A model generated the notes under the pieces. That model was not told the DNA's origin. It saw only the letters and a program-made list of their open reading frames with translations, and ran no database searches. A stretch of DNA of 64,000 nucleotides from Planctomycetota bacterium (GTDB lineage: Bacteria; Planctomycetota; Planctomycetia; Pirellulales; Lacipirellulaceae). This document shows, in pieces, positions 38,011-46,995 of this stretch. The position numbers and the translations under genes were made by a program. The stretch spans positions 62,001 through 126,000 of the forward strand of contig JAADGV010000088.1 in assembly GCA_013152205.1 (NCBI GenBank), given 5' to 3'. The first letter of the stretch is position 1, and every line of letters starts with the position of its first letter.

Positions 38011-38245
38011 ATGCCGAACTTCTGATATGTCTAGCTTTATTTTTTCGGGTACCTACAACTCTAGCCAGCTAACCGTCCTCACGAGAATTCTTTGCTAGCA
38101 CTTTACGTGCGCCCAAAGCTGCTTGCTGTTCGATGTGGATGCCCCGGCCGCCGGATTCCCCCAGGGAGGTTCTGGGGTAGGCACGAACAGTAGCAACGCC
38201 AGAAAAACGAATCAAGACAAAACGAAAATTTTGACCGAGCAAAGG
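38011..38245. repeat. 235-bp direct repeat, copy 1
   Basis: It runs from ATGCCGAACTTCTGATATG to TTGACCGAGCAAAGG and is about 93 per cent identical by eye to 41050-41285, in the same orientation. It lies between the divergent flippase and MBOAT genes. TTGACC at 38231-38236 is a possible -35 box, with CTAGA about 18 bases on as a weak -10. It holds no open frame of note. Confidence 0.9.
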
Positions 38246-38387
38246 CGTGCCTTCCTAGAGGAGGGAGCATTGGATATTGACCCATTCCTTCTCTAGAAGT
38301 ACATTTTTTGTTCATCGAGTGGGATGCGTGGATGGATCCATGCTCGGACTTGTCCGTATTTCCTTTCCCAAGGGGTGCATGGAAGCC

Positions 38388-39791
38388 ATGCTTTTTAACT
38401 CAATTGAGTTCTTCCTATTTCTGCCGCTGGTCACTTTGATTTATTTCTCGTTGCCTCTTCAGGGCCGACGAGTCTTCTTGTTGTTTGCCAGCTTTGTTTT
38501 CTATGGCTTCTTCTCTGTTCCCTTGAGTCTGCTGTTAGTATTTTCGACGGTTCTCGACTATTCGATTTCTCGCTATATCCAGAATAGCTCGCATGCAAAA
38601 AAACGGAAAGCTGCACTTCTTGCGAGTCTCATCGGTAACCTGGGAGTCTTGGCCGCTTTTAAGTATCTCGATTTTTTCAGTTACTCCTTGGCCGCATTGC
38701 TAGGCTATCATCCCTGGCCGGTATTGAACCTTGTTTTGCCCATGGGGATTTCCTTCTACACGTTTCAGACGATGAGTTACACGATCGACGTTTACCGCGG
38801 CGATTGTAAGGCCCGCGAGTCGATCCTGGACGTGGCATTGTATGTCTCGTTCTTTCCGCAGTTGGTAGCGGGCCCCATCATGCGAGGAACGTCACTGATT
38901 TCTCAATTTAATGAATACCACAAACCTAATCTTGAACGTATGCTCAGCGGTGCCTTGCTGTGTTGTTGGGGCTTGCTGAAAAAGGTTTACATAGCCGATC
39001 CGGTTGGCGATTTGGTGAATAGTGCTTATGGTACGGCAAGTTCGCCCATCGATCCTGGGATGTTCAGCGGTTGGGCATTACTGCTGGCGACTTATGGTTT
39101 TGCGGTCCAGATTTACTGTGATTTCTCTGCCTATTCAGACATCGCGATCGGCTCTTCGCGGATTTTAGGAATTCGCCTGATGAAAAATTTCGATGCGCCA
39201 TATCTTTCTTGCTCCATTCGCGATTTCTGGAGACGGTGGCATATTTCGCTCTCGACTTGGCTGAGAGATTATCTTTATATCCCGCTGGGGGGCAGCCGTA
39301 TTTCCAAAATACGCATGTATGTCAATCTTACGATTACCATGTTGCTGGGAGGGCTCTGGCATGGGGCAAATTGGACTTTCGTCATCTGGGGAGCTTTGCA
39401 TGGGCTGTACTTAGCTTTTGAAAGGCATTTTCAACTTGAAGATGCCCGCAAGTCGCGGTGGGGCTTTCCTGGGCAATTTATTCGAGGGGTAATTACCTTT
39501 CATCTGGTTTGTCTAGCTTGGATTTTCTTCCGTGCAAATTCCGTCGGACAAGCATTCGAAATTGTGTCACGCATTGCCACTTGGGAACCTGGTCGAGGCT
39601 TGAGCATTTTCCCCGTCCTCTGCCTTGCTTTGCTCTTAGCTACTCAATTAGCAAAGCAGCACATACACTTTGGAGAACGATTGCTCCACTATCCCACGGC
39701 ATCCCGTTGGGCAGTTTATGCCACATTGGCGCTCGTGGGGGTCGTGTTGTTAGGGTCACCTTCGCCTGAATTTATTTACTTTCAGTTTTAA
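38388..39791 (+). CDS. MBOAT-family O-acyltransferase (AlgI/PatA-like)
   Basis: A 467-residue integral membrane enzyme that passes an acyl group, probably acetyl, across the inner membrane to a polysaccharide. I start at ATG 38388 because MLFNSIEFFLFLPLVTLIYF is the conserved opening of the family and the length then matches AlgI (about 470). The active histidine is H325 in GGLWHGANW, and the earlier SFFPQLVAGPIMR and DYLYIPLGGSR blocks are diagnostic. About eleven hydrophobic helices. It lies 28 bases before the SGNH gene. An alternative start at 38277 would add 37 residues that read as non-coding. Confidence 0.9.
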   Translation: MLFNSIEFFLFLPLVTLIYFSLPLQGRRVFLLFASFVFYGFFSVPLSLLLVFSTVLDYSISRYIQNSSHAKKRKAALLASLIGNLGVLAAFKYLDFFSYSLAALLGYHPWPVLNLVLPMGISFYTFQTMSYTIDVYRGDCKARESILDVALYVSFFPQLVAGPIMRGTSLISQFNEYHKPNLERMLSGALLCCWGLLKKVYIADPVGDLVNSAYGTASSPIDPGMFSGWALLLATYGFAVQIYCDFSAYSDIAIGSSRILGIRLMKNFDAPYLSCSIRDFWRRWHISLSTWLRDYLYIPLGGSRISKIRMYVNLTITMLLGGLWHGANWTFVIWGALHGLYLAFERHFQLEDARKSRWGFPGQFIRGVITFHLVCLAWIFFRANSVGQAFEIVSRIATWEPGRGLSIFPVLCLALLLATQLAKQHIHFGERLLHYPTASRWAVYATLALVGVVLLGSPSPEFIYFQF

Positions 39792-39819
39792 GTCGCTTTG
39801 AGAAAGGGCATCGCCGAAC

Positions 39820-41034
39820 ATGGATGCTGAACGGTTTCAAAAGGTAGAATGGCACGAGCCAACAGCCGACCTCTGGCTGCGAATCCGAAAAATTGTGGTC
39901 AAAGATTTTTTGATTCTATTGGCTTTACTGATTACCGGTGAATTGGCCGTTCGATTCGCTATTCCCGGAACCGAAAAATATGTATATTCGCAAACCGTCA
40001 CCGCAGGAAACCCTATTGTTCTTAATTCAGCAGGGCTGAGAGAACGACCTTTTCCCGCTCAACGCCCGGCAAACGAAAATCGCATTCTCTGCCTTGGGAA
40101 TTCTACGACCTTTGGAACCGGCATCGCCGTTGAAGATACCTACTGCAAGCAACTTGAAAACTTGCTGGAGCGAAATGCCAAGGATGACAACTTCTTCGTG
40201 ATCAATGGAGGTGGAGAAGCCGGCTCATTAGGAAAGGCGATCCAGTTCTTAAACGAAACTGGTTTGGCATATGAACCTGCTGCGGTTGTTTTGGGTTTTT
40301 CGCCCTCAATGATAGCAAAAAGCTTGATCGAAGAAGAGCAAAAACAATTACAGCCGGAGACAAAACGTTCCTCCCGAAGCCATGGTTCGGAGACCGTAAC
40401 CTCGCTCAAGACAAAAGTGAAACTCTTTGTATTGAAGCTGCACGCGGCAGCTTATTCGTCGCGTTTGTATGTGTTTTTAGATGCCAATTTCAGAAAGCAA
40501 TTGTATCGGCTCGGTGTGCTCAAAGGTCGAGTGACAAGTCCCAAAGGAGCCGTATTCGCCTATGCATTTGAGGATCCGAACGTCGATCTGAAAAAGGTGG
40601 AATCCGGGTACCAAGCATTTGAGGGTCGGCTGATCGAACTGAAAGCCTTGCTAGACGAAAAAGGAATTCCTCTCTTGGTGATGGGGATTCCTTCTCGTTT
40701 TGATCTCAGTGAGCAGAGCCTTGATAATGTTCGCCGTTTCGATAGAGGCAAAATACGTATCCAACCTGTCGAACGCTTGGCAAAATTTTGTGAGAATGAG
40801 CAAATACCGTTTTTGAATTTAACCTCGGAACTGAAGGCCGTTCGCCGTCAGATGATTTCTAAAGAGCAAGCCTGGAACGATCTCTACGTCGATTCGGATT
40901 TCACTCACCTGAATACAGCAGGGTCTGCCATTGCAGCGGAAGAATTGTATGTGGCATTCCAGAAGGATTCTCGTCTGAATATTCCAGCAAAAGCTTACAC
41001 CACCACGGGAAAGAGGTTTGGCTTGAATCGATGA
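39820..41034 (+). CDS. Membrane-anchored SGNH hydrolase-like O-acetylation partner
   Basis: A 404-residue protein with one N-terminal membrane helix (FLILLALLITGELAVRFAIP) and a periplasmic SGNH domain. Block I reads RILCLGNSTTFGTGI with nucleophile S95; the usual GDS is GNS. A glycine block NGGGEAGS follows, and the catalytic Asp-His pair is D360 and H363 in DFTHLNTAG. Directly after an MBOAT gene, it fits the AlgJ/AlgX or PatB role: the final transfer of acetyl to the glycan outside the membrane. The polysaccharide acceptor is unknown. The 235-base repeat copy 2 starts 15 bases after its stop. Confidence 0.82.
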   Translation: MDAERFQKVEWHEPTADLWLRIRKIVVKDFLILLALLITGELAVRFAIPGTEKYVYSQTVTAGNPIVLNSAGLRERPFPAQRPANENRILCLGNSTTFGTGIAVEDTYCKQLENLLERNAKDDNFFVINGGGEAGSLGKAIQFLNETGLAYEPAAVVLGFSPSMIAKSLIEEEQKQLQPETKRSSRSHGSETVTSLKTKVKLFVLKLHAAAYSSRLYVFLDANFRKQLYRLGVLKGRVTSPKGAVFAYAFEDPNVDLKKVESGYQAFEGRLIELKALLDEKGIPLLVMGIPSRFDLSEQSLDNVRRFDRGKIRIQPVERLAKFCENEQIPFLNLTSELKAVRRQMISKEQAWNDLYVDSDFTHLNTAGSAIAAEELYVAFQKDSRLNIPAKAYTTTGKRFGLNR

Positions 41035-41049
41035 GGATTCCCCAGCAGC

Positions 41050-41285
41050 ATGCCGAACTTCTGATATGTCTAGCTTTATTTTTTTCGGATACCTACAACT
41101 CTAGCCAGCTAACCGTCCTCACGAGAATTCTTTGCTAGCACTTTACGTGCGCCCAAAGCTGCTTGCTGTTCGATGTGGATCCCTGGCCGCCGGATTCCCC
41201 CAAGGAGGTTCTGGGCAGGCACGAGCAGTAGCAACGTCAGGAAAACGAATCAAGTCAAAACGAAATTTTTGACCGAGCTAAGGAC
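41050..41285. repeat. 235-bp direct repeat, copy 2
   Basis: Same orientation as copy 1. It contains TTGACC at 41271-41276 with TAGATT 18 bases on (41295-41300), a possible promoter for the methyltransferase run that starts at 41483. It ends the two-gene acetylation cassette. Confidence 0.9.
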
Positions 41286-41482
41286 CCTCTTCTAGATTGC
41301 AAAGGAATGTCCAAATTCCTATTGCAGCCCTTCCGTTCGATTGATAGTTTTTCTAGGCGTCGTCGAAGGATTTTCGTAAGACTTCGTCTGTCTGAAATCG
41401 ACATGAAAATCGGCACCAATAATTATTTATTGCGTAGCCACTTTGTGCTGTGGTTACTGCTTGGAGAGAGGATCAAGAGGGT

Positions 41483-42400
41483 ATGCAATTGCAAACCGAG
41501 GGGGTTCCATGCAATTTGTGTGGAGCGAGCAGCTATCAGAAGGTCTCATCAGAAACCTACGAACTTAATGGCTCTCGGGTGTCGCTTGGCGTTGTGCGAT
41601 GCAATCACTGTAAGCTCGTTTACACGAATCCCAGGCTGACTCAAGACAGTACTTTTCTTGTTTACGAGCATGATACTGCCCATACGATTAGCAGTAATTA
41701 TTGTTGGGCTGGAGATCACTCACAAGCTCGTTTTGTGCCGCTGATCCGTCGACTTCATAAACTATCTCCCACAGGAAAATTACTTGACGTAGGATGCGGT
41801 AGCGGCGATTTCCTTCGGGCCGCCAGCCAAAGTGGCAATTGGGATTCCGTAGGAGTAGAACCTATTGAAAACGCTGCCGAAAGTGCCCGGAGTGTTTCAG
41901 ACGCAGAGGTTCACACTAGCGTATTAGAGAAGGCTCCGATTTCACCCAATTCGATGGACATTGTGACCATGCTAGGAGTCCTTGAGCACTTGCACGATCC
42001 GGCGGACACGCTCTCGACCGTTCGTCAGCTATTGAAACCATCGGGGCTCTTGGCAATCTATGTCCCGAATTTCAACTACTTACGCGTCAAAGATACCGGG
42101 CCTCTCTGTTTCCTGCGTCGTCGTCGGTGGAGTGACTTGCACCCGCAAGAACATCAATTTCATTTTACAGTAAACACGCTGCATGCCCTCCTTCAAAAAG
42201 GTGGATTTGAAGTTCTTCGTACCGACGTGGGGCAACCTTTTGCCGTTGGCAATGCAGTAGTGCGTAACCTGAAACGAGGATTTCATGTCGGGGTTCAGGC
42301 ACTGTGGCGTCAGACCGGTGTACATCTCGGGGGTCTCGAAGTCATAGCGAGAGTGTCTGATTGCGTTGCCAGCCCTTCGTACCGTACCCCAGCCGCATAA
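41483..42400 (+). CDS. Class I SAM-dependent methyltransferase with N-terminal zinc-finger-like pairs
   Basis: A 305-residue protein. Two Cys pairs near the start (CNLCG and CNHC) probably bind zinc, as in many sugar or nucleotide-linked methyltransferases. Motif I is KLLDVGCGSGDFLRA, motif II sits near SVGVEPIENAAE, and the post-motif FTVNTLHALLQKGGFEVLR matches the family. No membrane segment. The start at 41483 is chosen over 41450 because the latter adds 11 residues without a ribosome site; neither is strong. It probably methylates a sugar precursor in the polysaccharide pathway. First gene of the plus-arm run after the repeat, with 28 bases to the next. Confidence 0.85.
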   Translation: MQLQTEGVPCNLCGASSYQKVSSETYELNGSRVSLGVVRCNHCKLVYTNPRLTQDSTFLVYEHDTAHTISSNYCWAGDHSQARFVPLIRRLHKLSPTGKLLDVGCGSGDFLRAASQSGNWDSVGVEPIENAAESARSVSDAEVHTSVLEKAPISPNSMDIVTMLGVLEHLHDPADTLSTVRQLLKPSGLLAIYVPNFNYLRVKDTGPLCFLRRRRWSDLHPQEHQFHFTVNTLHALLQKGGFEVLRTDVGQPFAVGNAVVRNLKRGFHVGVQALWRQTGVHLGGLEVIARVSDCVASPSYRTPAA

Positions 42401-42428
42401 TTTCCACTCAACGAGAGTAAAGAATCGC

Positions 42429-43388
42429 ATGAACGTATTGGTATCAAGCGCCGGGCGCCGAGGAGCATTGATAAAAATTGTGCGAAAGGCGGTCTCCAGG
42501 CGAGCGGGACGTGTGCTTGCCATTGATGCTGCGCCCTGGTCTGCGGCATGCCGACTCGCAGATGATTGGCAAATCGTACCGCGCTGCGACGCCCCCAATT
42601 TTGTGGATGCCGTTCTGAAGTATTGTCGCCAGCAGGATATTCAACTGATCATTCCCACCTTAGACACCGAACTGGCCGTCTATTCTGAGAACAGAGACCG
42701 ATTTCAAGAAAGTGGCATTACGGTCGCGGTTTCGGATCCAGCAACGATCGCTATCACCAACGACAAGTTGAAAACGGACCAGTTCCTTCAATCCAAAAGT
42801 TTGCCGGGTGTCGAATGCGTGGATCCATTTCAAAACCCTCAGTTTCCTTTGATAATCAAACCGCGATTTGGCAGCGCTTCGAACGGAGTTCAAGTCGTCC
42901 ACGATTCGGAAGAATTGGAATTCTATTTTAAAAGAACTGCCAAGCCCCTTGTTCAACAGCTTGCATCGGGTCAAGAATATACGGTCAACTTCTATGTTGA
43001 CCTTCACCAACAGTGCCGAGTCGCTGTACCCCATAAACGGATAGAAACCCGTGGGGGTGAAGTCTCGAAATGCGTTACCGAAAAAATCCCAGAACTTGTG
43101 GGATTAGCTCAGCAGCTTGCCCAATCGCTTCCATGTCCCTGGGGAGCAATGTGTTTCCAAGTGTTTTTTGACAGTCAGCGTAACGCACGCATCATTGAAA
43201 TCAATCCTCGGTTTGGTGGAGGCTACCCCATCGCTCATCAGGCCGGCGTAGATTTCGTAGAGCTACTTATCCGAGAGGTCTTGTCAGAGCCTCTGCCAAC
43301 AAGCATGCCTTGGCGAGCGGGAATTGCGATGACCCGTTGGGATGATGCCGTGTTTCTCGATCAAAGCGAATTGCAAGACGTGGCATGA
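42429..43388 (+). CDS. ATP-grasp enzyme (carbamoyl-phosphate-synthase-like)
   Basis: A 319-residue protein. The start is ATG 42429. The N-terminus MNVLVSSAGRRGALIKIVRK is the Rossmann-like pre-ATP-grasp domain of PylC-type enzymes. ATP binding is seen in PLIIKPRFGSASNGVQVV and in the metal block ARIIEINPRFGGGYPIAHQA. ATP-grasp enzymes join a carboxylate to an amine or similar through an acyl phosphate. The next gene, a HAD phosphatase, overlaps it by four bases; the tight pair suggests that one makes the substrate of the other. Precise product unknown. Cytoplasmic. Confidence 0.85.
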   Translation: MNVLVSSAGRRGALIKIVRKAVSRRAGRVLAIDAAPWSAACRLADDWQIVPRCDAPNFVDAVLKYCRQQDIQLIIPTLDTELAVYSENRDRFQESGITVAVSDPATIAITNDKLKTDQFLQSKSLPGVECVDPFQNPQFPLIIKPRFGSASNGVQVVHDSEELEFYFKRTAKPLVQQLASGQEYTVNFYVDLHQQCRVAVPHKRIETRGGEVSKCVTEKIPELVGLAQQLAQSLPCPWGAMCFQVFFDSQRNARIIEINPRFGGGYPIAHQAGVDFVELLIREVLSEPLPTSMPWRAGIAMTRWDDAVFLDQSELQDVA

Positions 43389-44050
43389 GAGACCAACGCC
43401 GAGTTTTTGTACTGGATATCGACGATACCCTGTATCTCGAACGCGATTACGTACGGAGCGGGTTTGCCGCTGTTGGGCGCATGGTGAAAGACCGATTTGG
43501 CTTCCCCTCTTTTGAAGAACATTGCCATATGCTTTTGGAGCAAGGGGTGCAGGGAGCTATTTTTGATCAAGCTCTGGCCCTTGCCAGCCTGTCATGCAAC
43601 GAGAAAATCGTCAAGTCTTTAGTCGATCTCTACAGATCACACAAACCGTCAATCGCTATTTTGCAAGATGCACAAGCGTTTCTGGAAAAACCAGGGCCGA
43701 TTGCTTTCATTAGCGATGGCCCGTTGATCTCTCAACAACGTAAAGCAGAATCGCTCGGCTTGCAGAAATTCTCAAATGTTCTCCTGTTGACGGATCAATG
43801 GGGTAGAGAGTTTTGGAAACCTCATCCTCGCGCCTTTGAAACCGTCGAGCAGCATTTTTCTTCTTACTCGGCGTTTACCTACATCGGAGATAATCCGGCA
43901 AAAGATTTTATCGCCCCCAAAAACCTTGGTTGGGAAACTATTCGGATTCGTCGGCCGGGAGGATTGCACCGAGATGTTCCCAATCTTGATGCGTGTTGCC
44001 CAGATCGCGAGATTGATTCATTCGAGAAGATCTCGGCCTGTGACTGCTAG
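43385..44050 (+). CDS. HAD-superfamily hydrolase
   Basis: A 221-residue phosphatase-type protein. Motif I is VFVLDIDDTLYLE with nucleophile D11 and general acid D13. Motif II is AFISDGPL, the lysine of motif III is in WKPHPRAFE, and motif IV is FTYIGDNPAKDF. A four-helix cap lies between motifs I and II (about 25-95). It overlaps the ATP-grasp gene by four bases (ATGA), so the two are translationally coupled. Its likely job is to remove phosphate from a precursor in the surface glycan pathway; the substrate is not known. Cytoplasmic. Confidence 0.88.
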   Translation: MRDQRRVFVLDIDDTLYLERDYVRSGFAAVGRMVKDRFGFPSFEEHCHMLLEQGVQGAIFDQALALASLSCNEKIVKSLVDLYRSHKPSIAILQDAQAFLEKPGPIAFISDGPLISQQRKAESLGLQKFSNVLLLTDQWGREFWKPHPRAFETVEQHFSSYSAFTYIGDNPAKDFIAPKNLGWETIRIRRPGGLHRDVPNLDACCPDREIDSFEKISACDC

Positions 44051-44147
44051 CGGAAGTGCTCTTCCATTCAAAGTGTGTTGTTTCTACGATGCGTCGAACT
44101 TTCATAGAGAGCCCTGGCCGAAGTCGACATTTCATTGGAGAGTGGCG

Positions 44148-45023
44148 ATGTTACCTAACCCAATTTATAAACTCTACAAGTCGCCACTGCTCCGTCGCAT
44201 ATTTCTGCCACTCCTATCTCGGCTGAACCTCGGAGACATTCATATTCGGCACCACTACACCGGATGCCGTTTTCTCATACACTCCTTTCAACATAAGGGG
44301 TACTGGTTTCACGGCAGACGTCGCGAAGAAGAAACCATGGCATTTTTCCAACAGGCGATAAAGGAAGGCGACACCGTGCTAGAGGTTGGTGGACACGTCG
44401 GATACTTGTCCGTTTTCTTTGACAATCTCGTTGGTGAGTCAGGCAAGGTTGTCGTTTTCGAGCCTGGAGAGAATAATCTCAAATATATTCAAGCCAATAC
44501 CTTGGGATTGCCTTCCATCGAAATAGTAAAGAGTGCGGTGTCCAACACAGATGGAACCGCAACTTTTTTTGAGGAATCTTTAACGGGGCAAAATAACTCG
44601 CTTGTCGTTGACTACAAGGTTTTTTACAAGAATCGTGCCAATGCTTATTCGTCAGCAAAATACTCCCGTCGCGAGGTAGCGACGGTTCGATTGGATACGT
44701 TTTGCAACGAACGCGAACTGAGTCCAAATGTCATCAAAATTGATATTGAGGGTGCCGAGTTGATGGCACTCGAAAGCGGCTCTCAAATGTTCACCAAAAG
44801 CAAGCCTTTGTTAATGGTGGAAGTAACGAGGCAGGAAAAGCAAGTCTTCGATTTTTTAACCGGGCTTGGCTACCAGCTTTTCTCGCCTGAAGGCCAGCAG
44901 GTACTCAACGCAGGAGACATTGACGGTAACCTCTGTGCAATCCACCCCGATAAGCACCACGAACGGTTGAATGGCAGCAAATGGGAAAGTAAATGCAACT
45001 TGGCTGAATCCTTGGGTGTCTAA
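44148..45023 (+). CDS. FkbM-family methyltransferase
   Basis: A 291-residue protein with GGAGAG seven bases before ATG 44148; the open frame upstream overlaps the HAD gene and is a shadow. Motif I reads DTVLEVGGHVGYLSVFF, followed by VVVFEPGENNLKYIQANT and the family block VIKIDIEGAELMALESG. FkbM enzymes O-methylate sugar or polyketide hydroxyls, here perhaps a glycan building block. A basic, partly hydrophobic N-terminus (KLYKSPLLRRIFLPLLSRLN) may touch the membrane. It lies 97 bases after the HAD gene. Confidence 0.88.
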   Translation: MLPNPIYKLYKSPLLRRIFLPLLSRLNLGDIHIRHHYTGCRFLIHSFQHKGYWFHGRRREEETMAFFQQAIKEGDTVLEVGGHVGYLSVFFDNLVGESGKVVVFEPGENNLKYIQANTLGLPSIEIVKSAVSNTDGTATFFEESLTGQNNSLVVDYKVFYKNRANAYSSAKYSRREVATVRLDTFCNERELSPNVIKIDIEGAELMALESGSQMFTKSKPLLMVEVTRQEKQVFDFLTGLGYQLFSPEGQQVLNAGDIDGNLCAIHPDKHHERLNGSKWESKCNLAESLGV

Positions 45024-45101
45024 ATAGAAGTCAACATTCAAGAATGTATTTATTAGTACTCTTTTTTGGGAATGATAAAAGACAGGCAGAGACAGCAAGA
45101 C

Positions 45102-45773
45102 ATGGCTTTTCATCCGACGTTCTATTCTCGTTTTGGTAAACGATGGCTTGACGTAGTGGTCGCTACGTCCTTGTTGGTGTGCTTGTCGCCTTTGCTTTGC
45201 CTCCTTCATCTATTCGTAAAGATCAAAATGAGGTCTCCAGCGATTTTTGTGCAAGAGCGACTTGGGAAAGATGGAATTCCGTTCAAGCTATTCAAGTTTT
45301 GCTCGATGACCAACGAACGAGATGAAGCAGGGGAATTGTTGCCTGATTCGCGGAGGTTGACTTCGTTTGGAAGGCTTTTGCGAAGCACAAGCCTTGATGA
45401 GCTTCCCGGGTTCTGGAATGTGTTGCTTGGTGACATGAGTCTTGTAGGGCCTCGGCCTTTGTTGGTGCAGTACCGCAGGCTGTACACCCCAGAGCAAGCA
45501 AAGCGTCACGATGTCAAACCGGGCATCACTGGGTGGTCGCAAGTCAACGGACGAAACGCACTTGCGTGGGAAGACCGATTTCGACAGGACCAATGGTATG
45601 TTCAAAATCTATCCTTGTGGCTAGATATCAAAATTTTATTCTTCACACTAAAAGTCATTGTTTCACGGCAAGGGATTAACGCGGAGTCGCACGAAACAAT
45701 GCCCAAGTTTACCGGTTCACCAGAAAATGAGAGTCAGGACCATTTCGACAATCAACAGAGAAAAGCGGCATGA
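45102..45773 (+). CDS. Short-form undecaprenyl-phosphate sugar phosphotransferase (PglC-like)
   Basis: A 223-residue monotopic phosphoglycosyl transferase that starts lipid-linked glycan assembly by moving a sugar phosphate from a nucleotide sugar to undecaprenyl phosphate. One re-entrant hydrophobic helix (VVVATSLLVCLSPLLCLLHL) lies near the start. The catalytic Asp-Glu dyad is in STSLDELPGFWNVLLGD, and MSLVGPRPLL and VKPGITGWSQVNGRN are the other hallmarks. No large N-terminal domain, so of the PglC rather than WbaP type. The start is uncertain (ATG 45102, or 45072 with poor context). The next gene overlaps by four bases. Confidence 0.9.
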   Translation: MAFHPTFYSRFGKRWLDVVVATSLLVCLSPLLCLLHLFVKIKMRSPAIFVQERLGKDGIPFKLFKFCSMTNERDEAGELLPDSRRLTSFGRLLRSTSLDELPGFWNVLLGDMSLVGPRPLLVQYRRLYTPEQAKRHDVKPGITGWSQVNGRNALAWEDRFRQDQWYVQNLSLWLDIKILFFTLKVIVSRQGINAESHETMPKFTGSPENESQDHFDNQQRKAA

Positions 45774-46930
45774 CAACCAACCTCACACAGCGAATTTTTT
45801 TATCTCCACCCCACATGTCGCCGGTTGATCGAACCTTGTTGATTGAGGCGTTTGATTCGAACTGGATTGCCCCTTGTGGTCCCCAGGTTGACGCATTCGA
45901 ACGCGAGTTTGCGGAAGCGTTGGACATTCCCTATGCCGTAGCACTTTCAAGTGGCACGGCTGCGTTGCATTTAGCCTTGCTTGCTGCAGGAGTTGATTCG
46001 GGAGATACCGTCCTCACCTCAACATTGACGTTTGTTGCTACCGCGAATGCGATTCGATACGTAGGAGCAAATCCCGTTTTCATAGATAGCGACCGCAGCA
46101 GCTGGAACATGGACCCAGGACTGTTGGAAACTGAGTTGAAACGCCTCGCAACCCTTGGCCAATGCCCGGCTGCGGTAGTCACGGTTGATATCCTCGGACA
46201 GTGCGCGGACTACGAGAGGATTGCCGAAATCTGTCGTCGCTACGGTGTTCCGCTCATTGAGGATGCCGCCGAGTCGCTTGGTGCAACCTATGGAGATCAA
46301 GCAGCCGGAACGCTTGGGGATATCGGGTGTTTTTCATTCAATGGCAACAAAATTATCACAACCAGCGGCGGAGGCATGTTGGTCACACGTGAGAAGAAGA
46401 TTGCCGATTATGTTCGGCATTTGGCCTCTCAGGCACGGCGGCCCGTCTCTCATTATGAACATGAAGAAATAGGGTTCAACTATCGACTGAGTGGCCTGCT
46501 TTCCGCAGTCGGAAGAGGGCAGCTTTCCGTCCTGACCGAACGGGTAAAACAGCGCCGAGCCAATTTTCAGTTTTACCATGACGCGTTAAAAGAACTTCCT
46601 GGAATTGAATTTATGCCAGAAGCTAGCTTCGGATACAGCACACGCTGGCTGACAGCAATGCTCGTCAACCCCGATCAACTTGGGGTAACTGCAGACGACC
46701 TCCGTCTTGCACTTGAGACTGAAAATATAGAGGCACGTCGGATTTGGAAGCCGATGCACCTGCAGCCGGTCTACGCAGATTGTCGCGTTTGCGGCGGGAA
46801 TGTGTCGGATGAGTTTTTTGAGTATGGACTTTGTCTTCCTAGTGGCTCGTCGTTGACGGAAGAAGATCGTGAGCGGGTTGTAAAGGTCATTTTGGCGACC
46901 GTGGAGCAAGGATTATCCAAAGCTGCTTAA
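45770..46930 (+). CDS. DegT/DnrJ/EryC1-family PLP aminotransferase
   Basis: A 386-residue sugar aminotransferase. The PLP lysine is K194 in CFSFNGNKIITTSGGGM. Other family marks are SSGTAALHLALLA near 61-73, the aspartate-bearing PLIEDAAESLGATYG and the late QPVYADCRVCGGN segment. It converts a nucleotide-linked keto-sugar to an amino sugar (UDP-4-amino type in PglE and relatives), feeding the neighbouring phosphoglycosyl transferase. It overlaps the latter by four bases (ATGA), so both are co-translated. The sugar cannot be named. Cytoplasmic. Confidence 0.92.
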   Translation: MTTNLTQRIFLSPPHMSPVDRTLLIEAFDSNWIAPCGPQVDAFEREFAEALDIPYAVALSSGTAALHLALLAAGVDSGDTVLTSTLTFVATANAIRYVGANPVFIDSDRSSWNMDPGLLETELKRLATLGQCPAAVVTVDILGQCADYERIAEICRRYGVPLIEDAAESLGATYGDQAAGTLGDIGCFSFNGNKIITTSGGGMLVTREKKIADYVRHLASQARRPVSHYEHEEIGFNYRLSGLLSAVGRGQLSVLTERVKQRRANFQFYHDALKELPGIEFMPEASFGYSTRWLTAMLVNPDQLGVTADDLRLALETENIEARRIWKPMHLQPVYADCRVCGGNVSDEFFEYGLCLPSGSSLTEEDRERVVKVILATVEQGLSKAA

Positions 46931-46947
46931 TACACCTGCGCAAGAAG

Positions 46948-46972
46948 TTTAACCACGACGACACGACGCACC
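46948..46972. repeat. Single-arm CACGACG-type repeat
   Basis: ttaaccacgacgacacgacg near 46949 is a solo arm similar to one at 25359-25392, sitting between the aminotransferase and GT4 genes. No partner arm is seen. Confidence 0.4.
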
Positions 46973-46995
46973 TTACAAAAAGAAAGAAGAGTAGG

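Noticed and set aside
43836-44147. Long N-terminal extension of the FkbM protein
   Set aside because: It overlaps the HAD gene in another frame, and a good ribosome site precedes 44148.
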